Positions 10,009 through 23,292 of a DNA stretch of 64,000 nt are shown piece by piece; position 1 is the stretch's first letter, and each line of letters starts with the position of its first letter. The notes beneath the pieces were generated by a model, which was given only the letters and a program-made list of their open reading frames with translations, did no database searches and had not been told where the DNA came from. The translations under genes and the position numbers were made by a program. Origin of the DNA: Ehretia macrophylla (taxonomy: Eukaryota > Streptophyta > Magnoliopsida > Boraginales > Ehretiaceae). The stretch is from contig CM075771.1 of the NCBI GenBank assembly GCA_037974665.1, positions 17,085,425-17,149,424 of the forward strand. Direction: 5' to 3'.

Positions 10009-13000
10009 GTAGCTGAGCTGGCTTGCTGCCCCCATCGTAGAGCTTTCCAATTGTATGTTGTGCGCCGCGTAACTACTTACGGATCAAAAGTTATGATCAC
10101 CGGAGCGACGGAGACCTGGTCCTAAGCCCCACGCCCTCGTTTTGCGGGCCCAGCCTCTACGTGAAGCGAAGTTGTCTTGCCCAATGTGGCATGGGATTCT
10201 ACAATAGAAATTTGATGGATTAGGTTGTCATCCTTTTTGCAGCTCACGACGTACGATCCGGGATGAAAAAACAACGAAATGAGAAAAATGTCCAGAAACT
10301 GATCAAAACGTTCGATTTTGGGCTCCGAAAATAGGCACAGCCAAGCAACCTTGTTGTCCCCAACGTAGAGCTCTCGGAGCGCTTTCCAACGGTATGCTGT
10401 GCACCGCGTAACTCCTTACGAATCAAAAGTTATGGGCACCGGAGCCATGGGGACCTGGTCCTAGGCCCCACGCCCTCGGTTTGCGAGAACAATCTCTAAG
10501 TGAAGCGAAGTTGTCTTGCCCAGAGTGACGTGGGATTCGGTAATAAAAATGTGCTGGATTAAGTTGTCGTCTTTTTCGCGGCTCACGACGTACGATCCGG
10601 GAGTTAAAAACAGCGTAAAAGAAGAAAAGTGTCCAGAAACTGGTTAAAACGTTCAATTTTGGGCTCCGAAAACAGGCTTGCTGCCCACGTCGTAGAGCTC
10701 TTGGAGAGCTTTCCAACGGTATGTTGTGCGCCGCGTAACTCCTTACGGATCAAAAGTTATAGGTAACAGAGCGAAGGAGACCGGGTCCTAAGCCCCACGC
10801 CCTCGGTTTACGGGCCCAGCCTCTACGTGAAGTGAATTTGTCTTGCCCAAGGTGGCGTGGGATTCAGTAATTGAAATGTGATCGATTAGGTTGTCGTCCT
10901 TTTTGCGGCTCATGACGTACAATCCGGGACAGAAAAACAGCGCAAAATAAGAAAATTGTCCAGAAACTAATGAAAATGTTCGATTTTGGGCTATGAAAAA
11001 AGGCGCAGCTAAACAAGCTTGATGCGCCCATTGTAGAGCTCTCAGAGAGCTTTCCAACGGTATGTTGTGCGCCACGTAACTCCTTAGAGATGAAAAATTA
11101 TGGGCACCGGAGCGACGGAGACCTGGTCCTAAGCCCCATGCCCTCGGTTTGCGGGCCCAACCTCCAGGTGAAGTGAAGTTTTCTTGCCCAAGGTGCCATG
11201 GAATTCGCTAATAGATATATTATGGATTAGGTTGTCGTCCTTTTTGCCGCTCACAACGTACGATCCGGGACAGAAAAACATTGCAAAAGAAGAAAAGTGT
11301 CCCAAAACTAATGAAAACATTCGATTTTGGGCTCCGAAAATAGGCATAGCAGACCAAGCTTTGTGCCCCCGTCGTAGAGCTCTCGGAGAGCTTTTTAACG
11401 TTATGTTGTGCGCTACGTAACTCCTTACGGATCAAAAGTTATGGGCACCGGAGCGACGGATACTTGGTCACAAGTCCCATGCCCTCGGTTTGCGGGCCAA
11501 GCCTTTACTTGAAACGAAGTTCTCTTGCCCAAGGTGCCATGGGATTTGGTAATAGAAATGTGATGGATTAGGTTGTCGTCCTTTTCGCGGCTCACGATGT
11601 ACGATCCGGGATGAGAAACCAACGCAAACGAAGAAAAGTATCCCGAAACTGATGAAAATGTTCAATTTTGGGCTACAAAAACAGGCGCAGCCGAGCAGGC
11701 TTGCGGCCCAAGTCGTAGAGCTCTCGAAGAGCTTTCCAACGGTATACTATGCGCCGCGTAACTCTTTATGGATCAAAAGTTATGGGCACCGGAGTGACAA
11801 AGACCTGGTCCTAAGCCCTATGCCTTCTGTTTGGTAGCCCAGCCTCTAAATGAAGCGAAGTCGTTTTGCCCAAGGTTGCCTATGATTCGATAATAGAAAT
11901 GTGATGGATCAGGTTGTCGTCTTTTTCGCGGCTCACGACGTACGATCCGGGACGAAAAAGCAGCGCAAAAGAAGAAAAGTGTCCCGAAACTGATGAAAAC
12001 GTTCAATTTTGGACTCCGAAAACTGACACAGCCAAGAAATCTTGTTGCTCCTATCGTAGAGCTCTCGGAGAGCTTTCCAACGTTATACTGTGCGTCGCGT
12101 AACTCATTACGGATCAAAAGTTATGGGCACCGGAGCGACGGAGACCTAGTCCTAAGCCCCACGCCCTCGGTTTGCGGCCCCAGCCTCGACGGGAAGCGAA
12201 GTTGTCTTGCCCAAGGTGGCATGGGATTTGGTAATAGAAATGTGATGGATTAGGTTGTCGTCCTTTTCGCGGCTCAAGACGTACGATCCAAGACAGAAAA
12301 ACAGCGCAAAAGCAGAAAAGTGTCTCGAAACTGATGAAAACATTCGATTTTGGGCTCTGAAAACTAGCACAGCCGAGCAGGCTTGTTGCCCCCGTCGTAG
12401 AGCTCTCGGAGAGCTTTCAAACGGTATGCTGTGCGCCGCGTAACTCCTTACGGATCAAGAGTTATGGGCACCGGAGCAACGGAGACCTGGTCCTAAGCCC
12501 CACGACCTCGGCTTCCGGGCCCAGCCTCTACGTGAAGTGAAGTTGTCTTGCCTAAGGTGCTGTGGAATTCAGTAATAGAAATGTGATGCATTAGGTTGTC
12601 GTCCTTTTCGCGGCTCACGACGTACCATCCGGGATGGAAAAATGGCGCAAAAGAAGAAAAGTGTCCCGAAACTGATAAAAAACATTAGATTTTGGGCTCC
12701 GAAAATAGGCACAACTGAGCAAACTTGGTGCCCCCATCGTAGAGCTCTCGGAGAGCTTTCCAACGGTGTGCTATGTGCCGCGTAACTTCTTACGGATCAA
12801 AAGTTAAGGGCTCTGGAACAACGGAGACTTGGTCCCATGCCCCACCACCTCGGTTTGCCGCCCCAGCCTCGACGGGAAGCAAAGTTGACTTGCCCATAGT
12901 GCCATTCGGTAATAGAAATGTGATGCATAAGGTTGTCGTCCTTTTCGCGGCTCCCAACGTACGATCCGTGACAGAAAAACAGCGCAAAAGAAGGAAAGTG

Positions 13001-16000
13001 TCCCGAAACTGATGAAAATGTTCGATTTTGGGCTCCGAAAACAGTCTTTCTACCCCTGTTGTAGAGCACTCGGAGAGCTTTCCAACAGTATGATGTGCGC
13101 CGCGTAACTCTTTACGGATCAAAATGTTATGGGCACCAGAGCGACGGAGACCTGGTCCCAAGCCCTACGCCCTCAGTTTGAGGGCTGAGACTCTACATGA
13201 AACGAAGTTGTCTTGCCCAAGGTAGCGTGGGATTCGATAAAATAAATGTGATGGATTAGGTTATCGTTCTTTTCGCGGCTCATGACGTACGATCCGAGAC
13301 GGAATAACAGCGCAAAAGAAGAAAAGTGCCCCAAAACTAAAGAAAACGTTCAATTTTAGGCTCCGAAAACAGGCGCAGCCAAGCAATCTTGCTGCCCGCA
13401 TCGTAGAGCTCTCGTAGAGTTTTCCAACGGTATGCTGTGCGCCACGTAACTCCTTACGGATCAAAAGTTATGGGCACCGGAGCGACGGAAACCTGGTCCT
13501 AAGCCCCATGCCCTCGGTTTGCGGGCCCAGCCTCTACGTGAAGCGAAGTTGTCTTGCCCAAAGTGGATTGAGATTCGGTAATAGAAATGTGATGGATTAG
13601 GTTGTCCTCCTTTTCGCGACTCACGACGTACGATCCATGACGGAAAAACAGCGCAAACGAAGAAAAGGATCAAAAAACTGATGAGACCGTTCGATTTTAG
13701 GCTCCGAAAATAGGCGCGGCCTAGCAGGCTTGCTGCCCCCATCGTAGAGCTCAAGGAGAGCTTTCCAACGGTATGCTGTGCACCGCGTAACGCCTTACGG
13801 ATCAAAAGTTATGGGCACCGGAGCGACGGAGACCTGGTCTCAAGCCCCACGCCCTCGGTTTGCGGGCCAAGCCTTTACGTGAAGCAAAGTTGTCTTGCCC
13901 ATAGTGCCATTCGGTAATAGAAATGTGATGCATAAGGTTGTCGTCCTTTTCGCGGCTCCCGACTTACGATCCGTGACAGAAAAACAGCGCAAAACAAGAA
14001 AAATATCCCGAAACTGATGAAAATGTTTGAATTTGGGCTCCGAAAATAGTCGCAGCCATGCAGGCTTGCTGCCCCTGTCGTAGAGATCTCGGAAAGCTTT
14101 CCCACGGTATGATGTGCGCCGCGTAACTCTTTACGGATCAAAAGTTATGGGCACCGGAACAACGGGGACTTGGTCCTAAGCCTCACACCCTAGGTTTGCG
14201 GGCTGAGACTCTACGTGAAATGAAGTTGTCTTGCCCAAGGTGGCGTGGGATTCGATAAAAGAAATGTGATGGATTAGCTTGTCGTCATTTTTGCAGCGCA
14301 CGACGTACGATCCAGAACGGAAAAATAGTGCAAAAAAAGAAAAGTTTTCCAAAACTAATGAAAACGTTCGATTTTGGGCTCCGAAAATAGGCGCAGCCAA
14401 GCAACCTTGTTGCCCCTATCGTAGAGCTCTCGGAGAGCTTTCCAACGGCATGCTGTGAGTCGCGTAACTCCTTACGGATCAAAAGTTATGGGCACCGGAG
14501 CCATGGAGACCTGGTCCTAAGACCCACGCCCTCTGTTTGTGGGCCCAGCCTCTAAGTGAAGCGAAGTTGTCTTGCCCAAGGTGGCTTGGGATTCGGTAAT
14601 AGAAATGTGCTGGATTAGGTTGTCGTCCTTTTCGCGGCTCACGACGTACGATCCGAGAGGGAAAAACAGCGCAAATTAAAAAAATGTCTAGAAACTGATG
14701 AAAACGTTCGATTTTGGGCTCCAAAAATAGGTGCAGCCAAGCAGGCCTGATTCCTCTATCGCAGAGCTCTCAGAGATATTTTCAACGGTATACTGTGTGC
14801 CGCGTAACTCCTTACAGATCAAAAGTTATGTGCACCGGAGCAACGGAGACCTGGTCCTAAACCCCACACCTCGGTTTGCGGGCCCAACCTCTACGTGAAG
14901 TAAAGTTGCCTTGCCCAAAGGGGCGTGGGATTCAGTAATAGAAACATGATGGATTACGTTATCGTCCTTTTCGCGGCTCACGACATACGATCCGGGACAA
15001 AAAAAATAGCGCAATAGAAGAAACGTGACCCGAAACTGATGAAATCGTTCAAATTTGCACTTCAAAAACTGGCGCAGCTAAGCAAGTTTACTACCCCCAT
15101 CGTAGAGCTCTCGGAGAGCTTTCCAACGGTATGCTGTGCGCAGCGTATCTCCTTACGGATCAAAAGTTATGGGTACCGGAGCAACGGAGACCAGGTCCTA
15201 AGCCCCACGCCCTCGGTTTGCAGGCCAACCTCTACGTGAAGCGAAGTTGTCTTGCCCAAGTGTCGGATTCAGTAATAGAAATGTGATGGATTAGGTTGTC
15301 ATCTTTTTTGCTCCTGACGACGTACGATCAGTGACGGAAAAATAGCGCAAAGGAAGAAAAGTGTCCTGAAACTGATGAAAAAGTTTGATTTTGGGCTCTG
15401 AAAAAAGGCGCAACCGAGCAGCATAGTTGCCCCCATCGTAGAGCTCTCGGAGTGCTTTCCAACGGTATGCTGTGCGCCGCGTAACTCCTTACGAATCAAA
15501 AGTTGTGGGCACCGGAGCGATGGAGACCTGGTCCTAAGCCCCACGCCCTCAGTTTGCTGGCCCAGCCTCTACATGAAGCGAAGTTGTCTTGCCTAAGGTG
15601 GCGTGGGATTCGATAATAGAAATGTGATGGATTACATTGTCGTCCTTTTCACGACTCACGAAGTACGATTCGTGATAGAAAAACAGCGCAAAAGAATAAA
15701 AGTGTCCCAAAACTAATGAAAATGTTCAATTTTGGGCCACGAAAACTGGCGAAGCCGAGAAGGCTTGCTGCCTCTCTCGTAGAGCTATCGAAGAGCTTTT
15801 CAACGGTGTGTTGTACGCCGCGTAACTCCTTACGGGTCAAAAGTTATGGGCACCGGAGCGACAAAGACCTGGTCCTATGCCCTACGCCCTCAGTTTGCGG
15901 GCCCAGCCTCTACGTGAATCGAAGTTGCCTTGCCCAAGGTGGCCTAGGATTCGATAATAAAAATATGATGGATTAGGTTGTCGTCCTTTTCGCGGCTCAC

Positions 16001-19000
16001 GACGTATGATCCGGGATCGAAAAATAACGCAAAAGAAGAAAGTGTCCCGAAATTGATGAAAATGTTCGATTTTGGGCTCCGAAAAAAGGTGTAGCTAAGC
16101 AAGCTTGCTGCCCCCGTCATAGGCCTCTCGGAAAGCTTCCAACGGTATGCTGTGCGCCACGTAACTCCTTACGGATCAAAAGTTATGGGAACCAGAGCGA
16201 CGGAGACCTGGTCCTAAGCCCCACGCCCTTGGTTTGCGTGCCCAGCCTCTACCTGAAGCGAAGTTGTCTTGCCCAAGGTGGCATGGTATTCGGTAATAGA
16301 AATGTGATGGATTAGGTTTTTGTTTTTTTCGCGGCTCACGACGTACAATCTAGGACGGAAAAATAGCAAAAAAAGAAGAAAAGTGTCCAGAAACTGATGA
16401 AAACGTTCAATTTTGTACTCCAAAAATAGGCGCAGCCAAGCAGTCTTGCTGCCCCGGTCGTAGAGCTCTCGGAGAGCTTTCCAACGGCATGTTGCGCGCC
16501 GCGTAACTACTTACGGATAAAAATTTATCGGCACCAGAGCGACGAAGACCTGCTCCTAAGCCCCAAGCCCTCGATTTGCGGGCCCAGTCTCTACGTGAAG
16601 CGAAGTAGTCTTGCCCAAGGTGCCGTGGGATTCGGTAATAGAAATGTGATGGATGAGGTTGTCGTCCTTTTCGCGGCTCACAACGTACGATCCGGGAACA
16701 AAAAACAGGGCAAAAGAAGAAAAGTGTCTCAAAACTGAATAAAATGTTTGATTTTGAGCTCCAAAAATAGGCATAGGAAAGCAAGCTTACTGCCCCTATC
16801 GTAGAGCTCTCCGAGAGCTTTCCAACGGTATGCTGTGCATCGCGTACCTCCTTGCGGATCAAAAGTTATGGGCATCGGAGAGACGGAGACTTGGACAAAA
16901 GCCCCACGCCCTCGGTTTGCTGGCCCAGCCTCTATGTGAAGCAAAATTGTCTTGCCCAAGGTGCCATTTGGTAATTGAAATATGATGGATTAGGTTGTCG
17001 TCCTTTTCATGGCTCACGATGCACGATCTGTGACGGAAAAACAGCGCAAAAGAAGAAAAGTGTATAGAAACTGATGAAAACCTTCGATTTTGGGCTCCGA
17101 AAACAGGCGCGGCTGAGCAGGCTTACTGCCCCAGTCATAGAGTTCTCAAAGATCTTTCGAACGGTATGTTGTGCGCCGCGTAACTCCTTACCGATCAAAA
17201 GTTATGGGCACCGGAGCGACGGAGACTTGGTCACAAGTCCCACGCCCTCGGTTTGCGAGCCCAGCTTCTACGTGAAGCGAAGTTGTCTTGCCCAAGGTGC
17301 CGTGGGATTCGGTAATAGAATTGTGATGGATTAGGTTGTTGTCTTTTTCGCGGCTCATGACGTACGATCCGCGATGAAAAAACAGTGCAAAAGATGAAAA
17401 GTGTCCCGAAACTGATGAAAACGTTCGATTTTGGGCTACGAAAACAAGCGCGGTTGAGCAGGCTTGCTGTCCCTGTCGTAGAGCTCTCGGAGAGCTTTCC
17501 AACGGTATGTTGTGTGCCGCATAACTCTTTACGGATCGAAAGTTATGGGCACCGGCGCGATGGGCATATGGTCCTAAACCCCACACCATCGGTTTGCGGG
17601 GCCAGCCTCTACCTGGGGTGAAGTTGTCTTGCCCAAGGTGCTATGGGATTCGGTAATAGAAATGTGATGGATTAGGTTGTCGTCCTTTTCATGGCTCACG
17701 ACATACGATCCGGGACGAAAAAATACTACAAAAGAAGAAAAGTATCCCGAAACTGATGAAAACGTTCAATTTTGGTCTCTGAAATTAGGCGCAGTGGAGC
17801 AGGCTTGGTGCCCCCGTCGTAGATCTCTCGGAGAACTTTCCAATGGTATGCTGTGTGCTGCGTAACTCCTAACGGATCAAAAGTTATGGGCACCAGAGCG
17901 ACGGAGACCTGGTCCTAAGCCCCACACCCTCGATTTGGGGCCCAGCCTCTACGTGAAGCGAAGTTGTCTTGCCCAAGGTGCCATGGGATTCGATAATAGA
18001 AATGTGATGGATTAGGTTGTCGTCCTTATCACAGCTCACGACGTACGATCCGGGACGGAAAAACAACGCAAAAGAATAAAAGTATCGCGAAACTGATGAA
18101 AATATTCAATTTTGGGGTCTGAAAATAGGTACAGCCAAGCAAGCTTGATGCCCCCAACGTAGAGCTCTCAGAGAACTTCAAACAGTATGTTGTGCGCCGC
18201 GTAACTCCTTACGGATCAAAAGTTATAGGCACCGGAGTGACGGAGACCTGGACCAAAGCCTCACGCCCTCGGTTTGCAGGCCCAGCCTCTACATGAAGCA
18301 AAGTTGTCTTGCCCAAGGTTCCATTTGGTAATAGAAATATGATGGATTAGCTTGTCGTCTTTTTCGCGGCTCACGACGTAAGATCCGTGATGGAAAAACA
18401 TCGCAAAAGAAGAAAAGTGTATAGAAATTGATGAAAACATTTGATTTTGGGCTACGAAAAGAGGTACAACCAAGCAGGCTTGCTGCCCCCATCGTAGAGC
18501 TCTCGGAGATCATTCAAACGGTACGTTGTGCGCCGCGTAACTCCTTACGGATCAAAAGTTATGGGCACCAGAGCGACCGAGACTTGGTCGTAAACCCTAC
18601 ACCCTCGGTTTGCGGGCCCAGCCTCTACGTGAAGTGAAGTTGTCTTGCCCAAGGTGGCCTAGGATTCGCTAATAGAAATGTCATGGATTAGGGTGTCGTC
18701 CTATTCGCTGCTCACGACGTACGATCCGGGATGGAAAAATAGTGCAAAAGAAGAAAAGTGTCTCGAAACTGATGAAAACATTCGATTTTGGGCTACTAAA
18801 ATAGTCGCAGTTGGCCAGGTTTGCTGCCCCGTCGTAGAGCTTTTGGAGAACTTTCCAACGGTATGCTGTGAACCGTGTAACTCCTTACGGATCAAAAGTT
18901 ATGGGCACTGGAGCGAGGGAGACCTGGTCCCAAGCCCCACACCCTCTGTTTAAGGGCCTAGTCTCTACGTGAAGAAAAATGTTGTCTTGCCCAAGGTGCC

Positions 19001-21859
19001 GTACGATTCGGTAAAAGAAATGTGATGGATTAGGTTGTCATCCTTTTCACGACTCATGACGTACGATCCGTGACGGAAAAACATCGCAAAAGAAGAAAAG
19101 TGTCCCGAAATTGATTAAAACATTCAATTTAGGGCTCCAAAAATAGGAGCAGCCAAGCAAACTTGTTGCCCCCATCGTAGAGCTCCCGGAGAGCTTTCCA
19201 ACGGTATGCAGTGCGCTGCGTAACTCCTTACGGATCCAATGTTATGGGCACCGGAGCCACGGAGACCTGGTCCTAAGCCCCACGCCCTCAGTTTGCAGGC
19301 CCATCCTCTACGTGGGGCGAAGTTGTTTGCCCAAGGTGGCGTGGGATTCAATAATAGAAATGTGCTGGATTAGGTTGTCATCCTTTTCGCGGCTCACGAC
19401 GTACGATCCAGGACGGAAAAACAGCGCAAAAGAAGAAAAGTGTCCCAAAACTAATGAAAATGTTCTACTTTGGGCTTCGAAAATAGGCGCAGCCGAGCAG
19501 GATTGTTGCCCCTGTCGTTGAGTTTTCGGAGAACTTTCCAACGGTATGTTGTGCTCCGCGTAACTCCTTACGAATCAAAAGTTATGGGCACCGGAACGAC
19601 GGAGACCTCGGTTTGCTGGCCCAGCCTCTACGTGAAGCGAAGTTGTCTTGCCCAAGGTGGCCTAGGATTCGCTAATGGAAATGTCAATGATTAGATTGTC
19701 GTCCTATTCGTGGCTCACGACGTACCATCCGGGACAGAAAAATAGTGCAAAAGAAGAAAAGTGTCATGAAACTGATGAAAACGTTCAATTTTGGGCTTCT
19801 AAAACAGTCGCAGTTGGGCAGGCTTGCTGTCCTCGTCATAGATCTTTCGGAGAACTTTCCAACGGTATGTTGTGCGCCGTGTAACTCCTTATAGATCAAA
19901 TGTTATAGGCACCGAAGCGACGGAGACCTGGTCCTAAGCCCCACGCCCTCTGTTTGCGGTCCCATCCTCTACGTGAAGCAAAGTTGTCTTGCCCAAAGTG
20001 CCGTGGGATTCGGTAATAGAAATGTGATGGATTTGGTTGTCGTCCTTTTCACGGCTCACGACGTACGATCCGTGACGGAAAAACATCACAAAAGAATAAA
20101 AGTGTCCCGAAACTTATGAAAACATTCAATTTTCGGCTCCAAAAATAGGCGCTGCCTAGCAAGGTTACCGGCCCCTATCGTAGAGCTCTCGAAGAGCTTT
20201 CCAACGGTATGCTGTACGCCCCGTAACTCCTTACGGATCCAAAGTTATGGGCACCGGAGCCACGGAGACCTGGCTCTAAGCCCCCCACCCTCGGTTTGCA
20301 GGCCCATCATCTACGTGGAGTGAAGCTATCTTGTCCAAGGTGCCGTAGGATTCGATAATAGAAATATGATGGATTACGTTGTCGTTCTTTTTGCGGCTCA
20401 CGACGTACAATCCAGGACGGAAAAAGAGTGCAAAAGAAGAAAAATGGCCAGAAATTGATGAAAACGATCGATTTTGGTCTCCGAAAATAGGTGCAGCCGA
20501 GTAGGCTTACTGCCCACGTCGTAGAGCTCTCGGAGAGCTTTCCAACGGTATGTTGTGCGCCGCGTAACTCCTTACGGATCAAAAGTTATGGGCACCGGAG
20601 CGACGGAGACCAGGTCCCAAGCCCCACGCCCTCGGTTTGCGGGCCCAGCCTCTACGTGAAGCGAAGTTGTCTTGCCCAAGGTGTCATGGGATTCGGTAAT
20701 AGAAATGTGATGGATTAGGTTGTCATCCTTTTCGCGGCTCACGACGTACGATCCGGGATGGAAAAACAGTGCAAAAGAAGAAAAGTGTCCCGAAACTGAT
20801 GAAAACGTTCGATTTAGGGCTTTGAAAATAGGCGCAGCCGAGCAGGCTTGCTGCACTCGTCGAAGAGCTCTCGGAGAACTTTCCAACAATATGATGTGCG
20901 CCGCATAACTCCTTACGGATCAAAAGTTACGGGCACCAGAGCGATGGAGACCTGGTCCTAAGCCCCACGCCCTCGGTTTGCGGTCCCAGCCTATACGGGA
21001 AGAAAAGTTGTCTTGCCCAAGGTGGCATGGGATTTGGTAATAGAAATGTGATGGATTAGGTTTTTGTCCTTTTTGCGGCTCGCAACGTACGATCCGGGAC
21101 GAAAAAATAGCGAAAGGAGAAAAGTGTCCAGAAACTGATAAAAACGTTCGATTTTCGACTCCGAAAATAGGCGCAGCCGAACAAGCTTGCTGCCTTCGTC
21201 GTAGAGCTATTAGAGAGCTTTCCAACGGTATGCTGTGCACCGCGTAACTCCTTACAAATCAAAAGTTATTGGCACTGGAGCGACAGAAACCTGGTTCTAA
21301 GCCCCACGCCTTCAGTTTGCGGGCCCTGCCTCTACATGAGGCGAAGTTGTCTTGCCCAAGGTGATATGGGATTCATTAATAGAAAAGTGTTTGATTAGTT
21401 TGTCATCCTTTTCGGGGCTCATGACGTACGATCCGGGACAGAAAAACAGTGTAAAAGAAGAAAAGTGTCCCTAAACTAATGAAAACGTTCGAGTTTGGGC
21501 TCCGAAAATAGGCGCAGCCCAGCAAGCTTGTTGCCCCCATCGTAGAGCTCTCGGAGAACTTTCCAACGATATGCTGTGTGACGCGTAACTCCTTACGGAT
21601 CAAAAGTTTTGGGCACCGGGGCCATGGAGACCTGGTCCTAAGACCCACGCCCTCGGTTTGCCGACCCAGCCTCTAAGTGAAGCGATATTTTTTTGCCCAA
21701 GGAGGCGTGGGATTCAGTAATAGAAATGTGATGGATTAGGTTGTCATCCTTTTTGCGGCTCACGAAGTACGATCCGGGATGAAAAAATAGCGCAAAAGAA
21801 GAAAAGTGTCTCGAAACTGATAAAAATGTTCAATTTTGGGCTCCGAAAACTGGCGTGGC
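10009..21859 (+). repeat. 341-bp satellite, block 2 (about 35 monomers)
   Basis: The run is continuous and in one direction. The ggatcaaaag landmark lies at 10747, 11088, 11429, 11770, 12111 and 12452, a spacing of exactly 341 bp in five consecutive steps, which fixes the canonical monomer. Some units carry small deletions, for example the one between 10420 and 10747 (327 bp). A diagnostic ggagccatgg variant recurs at about 10441 and 14497 (4,056 bp, about 12 monomers). No other sequence interrupts the block. Confidence 0.95.
12891..14899 (+). repeat. Local three-monomer duplication within the satellite
   Basis: The unusual junction tgcccatagtgccattcgg occurs at 12891 and 13896 (1,005 bp apart). 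The variant gggctgagactctac occurs at 13182 and 14200 (1,018 bp apart). Both variants are rare elsewhere in the window, so this is a recent duplication of about 1.0 kb, three monomers. The right-hand limit is approximate. Confidence 0.7.
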
Positions 21860-23292
21860 TGTCACGCCCAACCCGGCCTATAATGTTAGACTATGGTGTG
21901 ATCTAAACATTCAAGTCACATCTCGTACTTAATTGTTCATGAAAATTTAACACTTAATGTTTTAGCCTAAACTCCAAAATTTTCTGGATAACCGGCAGAA
22001 TAACGGCTGTAATTGGGCTCTTTGGTTTGACCTAATTCTCTAAACACCTCCAAATTTACCAATCTCAATTTCGTTTCCAACTAGGATTACCATTTAACAT
22101 CAATTGAATTGCCTATTGGTTATTTCGACGTCCCGTTTGATTTATAACCTAGCATGCTTCTATGTCTCGTTTGTTTGTTTATCCTCGTTACAAAAGTACA
22201 TGTTGATCTTAGCTTAATAGCGAGTACCTGTTTAAGGTTTGGATCGTTCATCTTACTTAGCCCTTACCTAATACTTCATAATCCTATTATAGCTACTAGC
22301 GATAATAAAAGCAAAACGACCATAGTAGTATCTAGTGACTGTCTAAAAATATTAGTACAAACCAAAATTAGACCCCAAATTACAACGGGGTCCTTTTACA
22401 TTACAACATTAAGCAACATGAAAGAAACAGTCTTCAAGTAGCACAGTTTTCACAAATGGCCATAAATCAAGCAAAGCACATAGGACAGGCAATCACTCCA
22501 AGGAATCATCGTTAGGAACATCGTCCTCAGGTACCTGTTCTTGATCTTCTTCACCCGAGATGATAAAAGAGGGTGAGTCCTTATGAACTCAGCGAGGGGG
22601 AACGAGAAATAGGTTTTGAAACTCATTTTCCGGTTCAACTTAGGAAAATCCTTTTGCAAGCATGAATATAACACAAATGAGTACATAACAATAATATAAA
22701 GTAAAGGAACACAATTACCAGTCTTTCCTCCCCGAGGTTCTCTCGGAACCAAGCGAGAGTACTTATACATATAGAAAAAAGATACGATGAGCTTTTGCTC
22801 TCAGTAGTTGCGGCCGACTTCAAATCATCCCCTTAACACGCCAGGTGGGTGTACTCCGGATGTACCCCGAAATCCGACGACCCAACTCTCCGAGGAAGTC
22901 TAGCCCCCAAGCGAGAGAGGGAATGGGACCATGGTAGTCACGGGTGCACCGGCAAGCCCGATGCCGCTCGGTGTGCGTGAACGCTACCATGCCGAAATGA
23001 AAGGTTGCAACCTTGTATGCAATGCACATTTATGACATTTAATATATCACATTAGGAGGACAACAAAGTAGGTTGCCTCCGAACAGTCATAAGATTGCAC
23101 ATTGACAAGAAAACAAGCAAGGCACGATAAGACAAGTAATTTCACTTGAAAGGCATAAAGAGTTATATGAACATTAAATGGGCAGCCATGTAACACATGT
23201 CAATCAAGCCATATAACTCATTTCGAAGTCCACGTAATCAAGTGATAAGATTATTCAATATGCAACAACATCTACGTGGGTTCGGATGCAAC
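21860..23292 (-). mobile_element. Family B LTR, partial copy
   Basis: The left terminus (tgtcacgcccaacccgg) is intact and the first 1.43 kb is collinear with the complete B LTRs up to the phrase gggttcgg-tgcaa. Satellite then begins within aaaataggtacagcc. The satellite resumes at nearly the same point of the monomer at which it was interrupted. The copy holds one conserved stem-loop (23055-23080). It is a fossil with no coding part. Confidence 0.9.
23055..23080. other. Conserved stem-loop in the partial family B LTR
   Basis: ggagg/caac pairs with gttg/cctcc, all nine pairs intact, with the aaagtag loop. Confidence 0.65.

Noticed and set aside
20720-20908. Recurrent plus-strand frames of about 62 codons (beginning at ttgtcgtcc) in many monomers
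   Set aside because: They are the same stretch of satellite read on the other strand, again with TTG starts. No evidence of a protein family.
10009-21859. CRISPR array
   Set aside because: The repeats are 341 bp, contiguous and without unique spacers, and the setting is a plant genome.
10009-21859. Ribosomal intergenic-spacer repeats
   Set aside because: No 18S, 5.8S, 25S or 5S sequence and no polymerase I promoter-like motif are visible in any block.
22154-22441. A 95-codon plus-strand open frame
   Set aside because: It falls within a partial family B LTR, and the same region in other B copies is not open.
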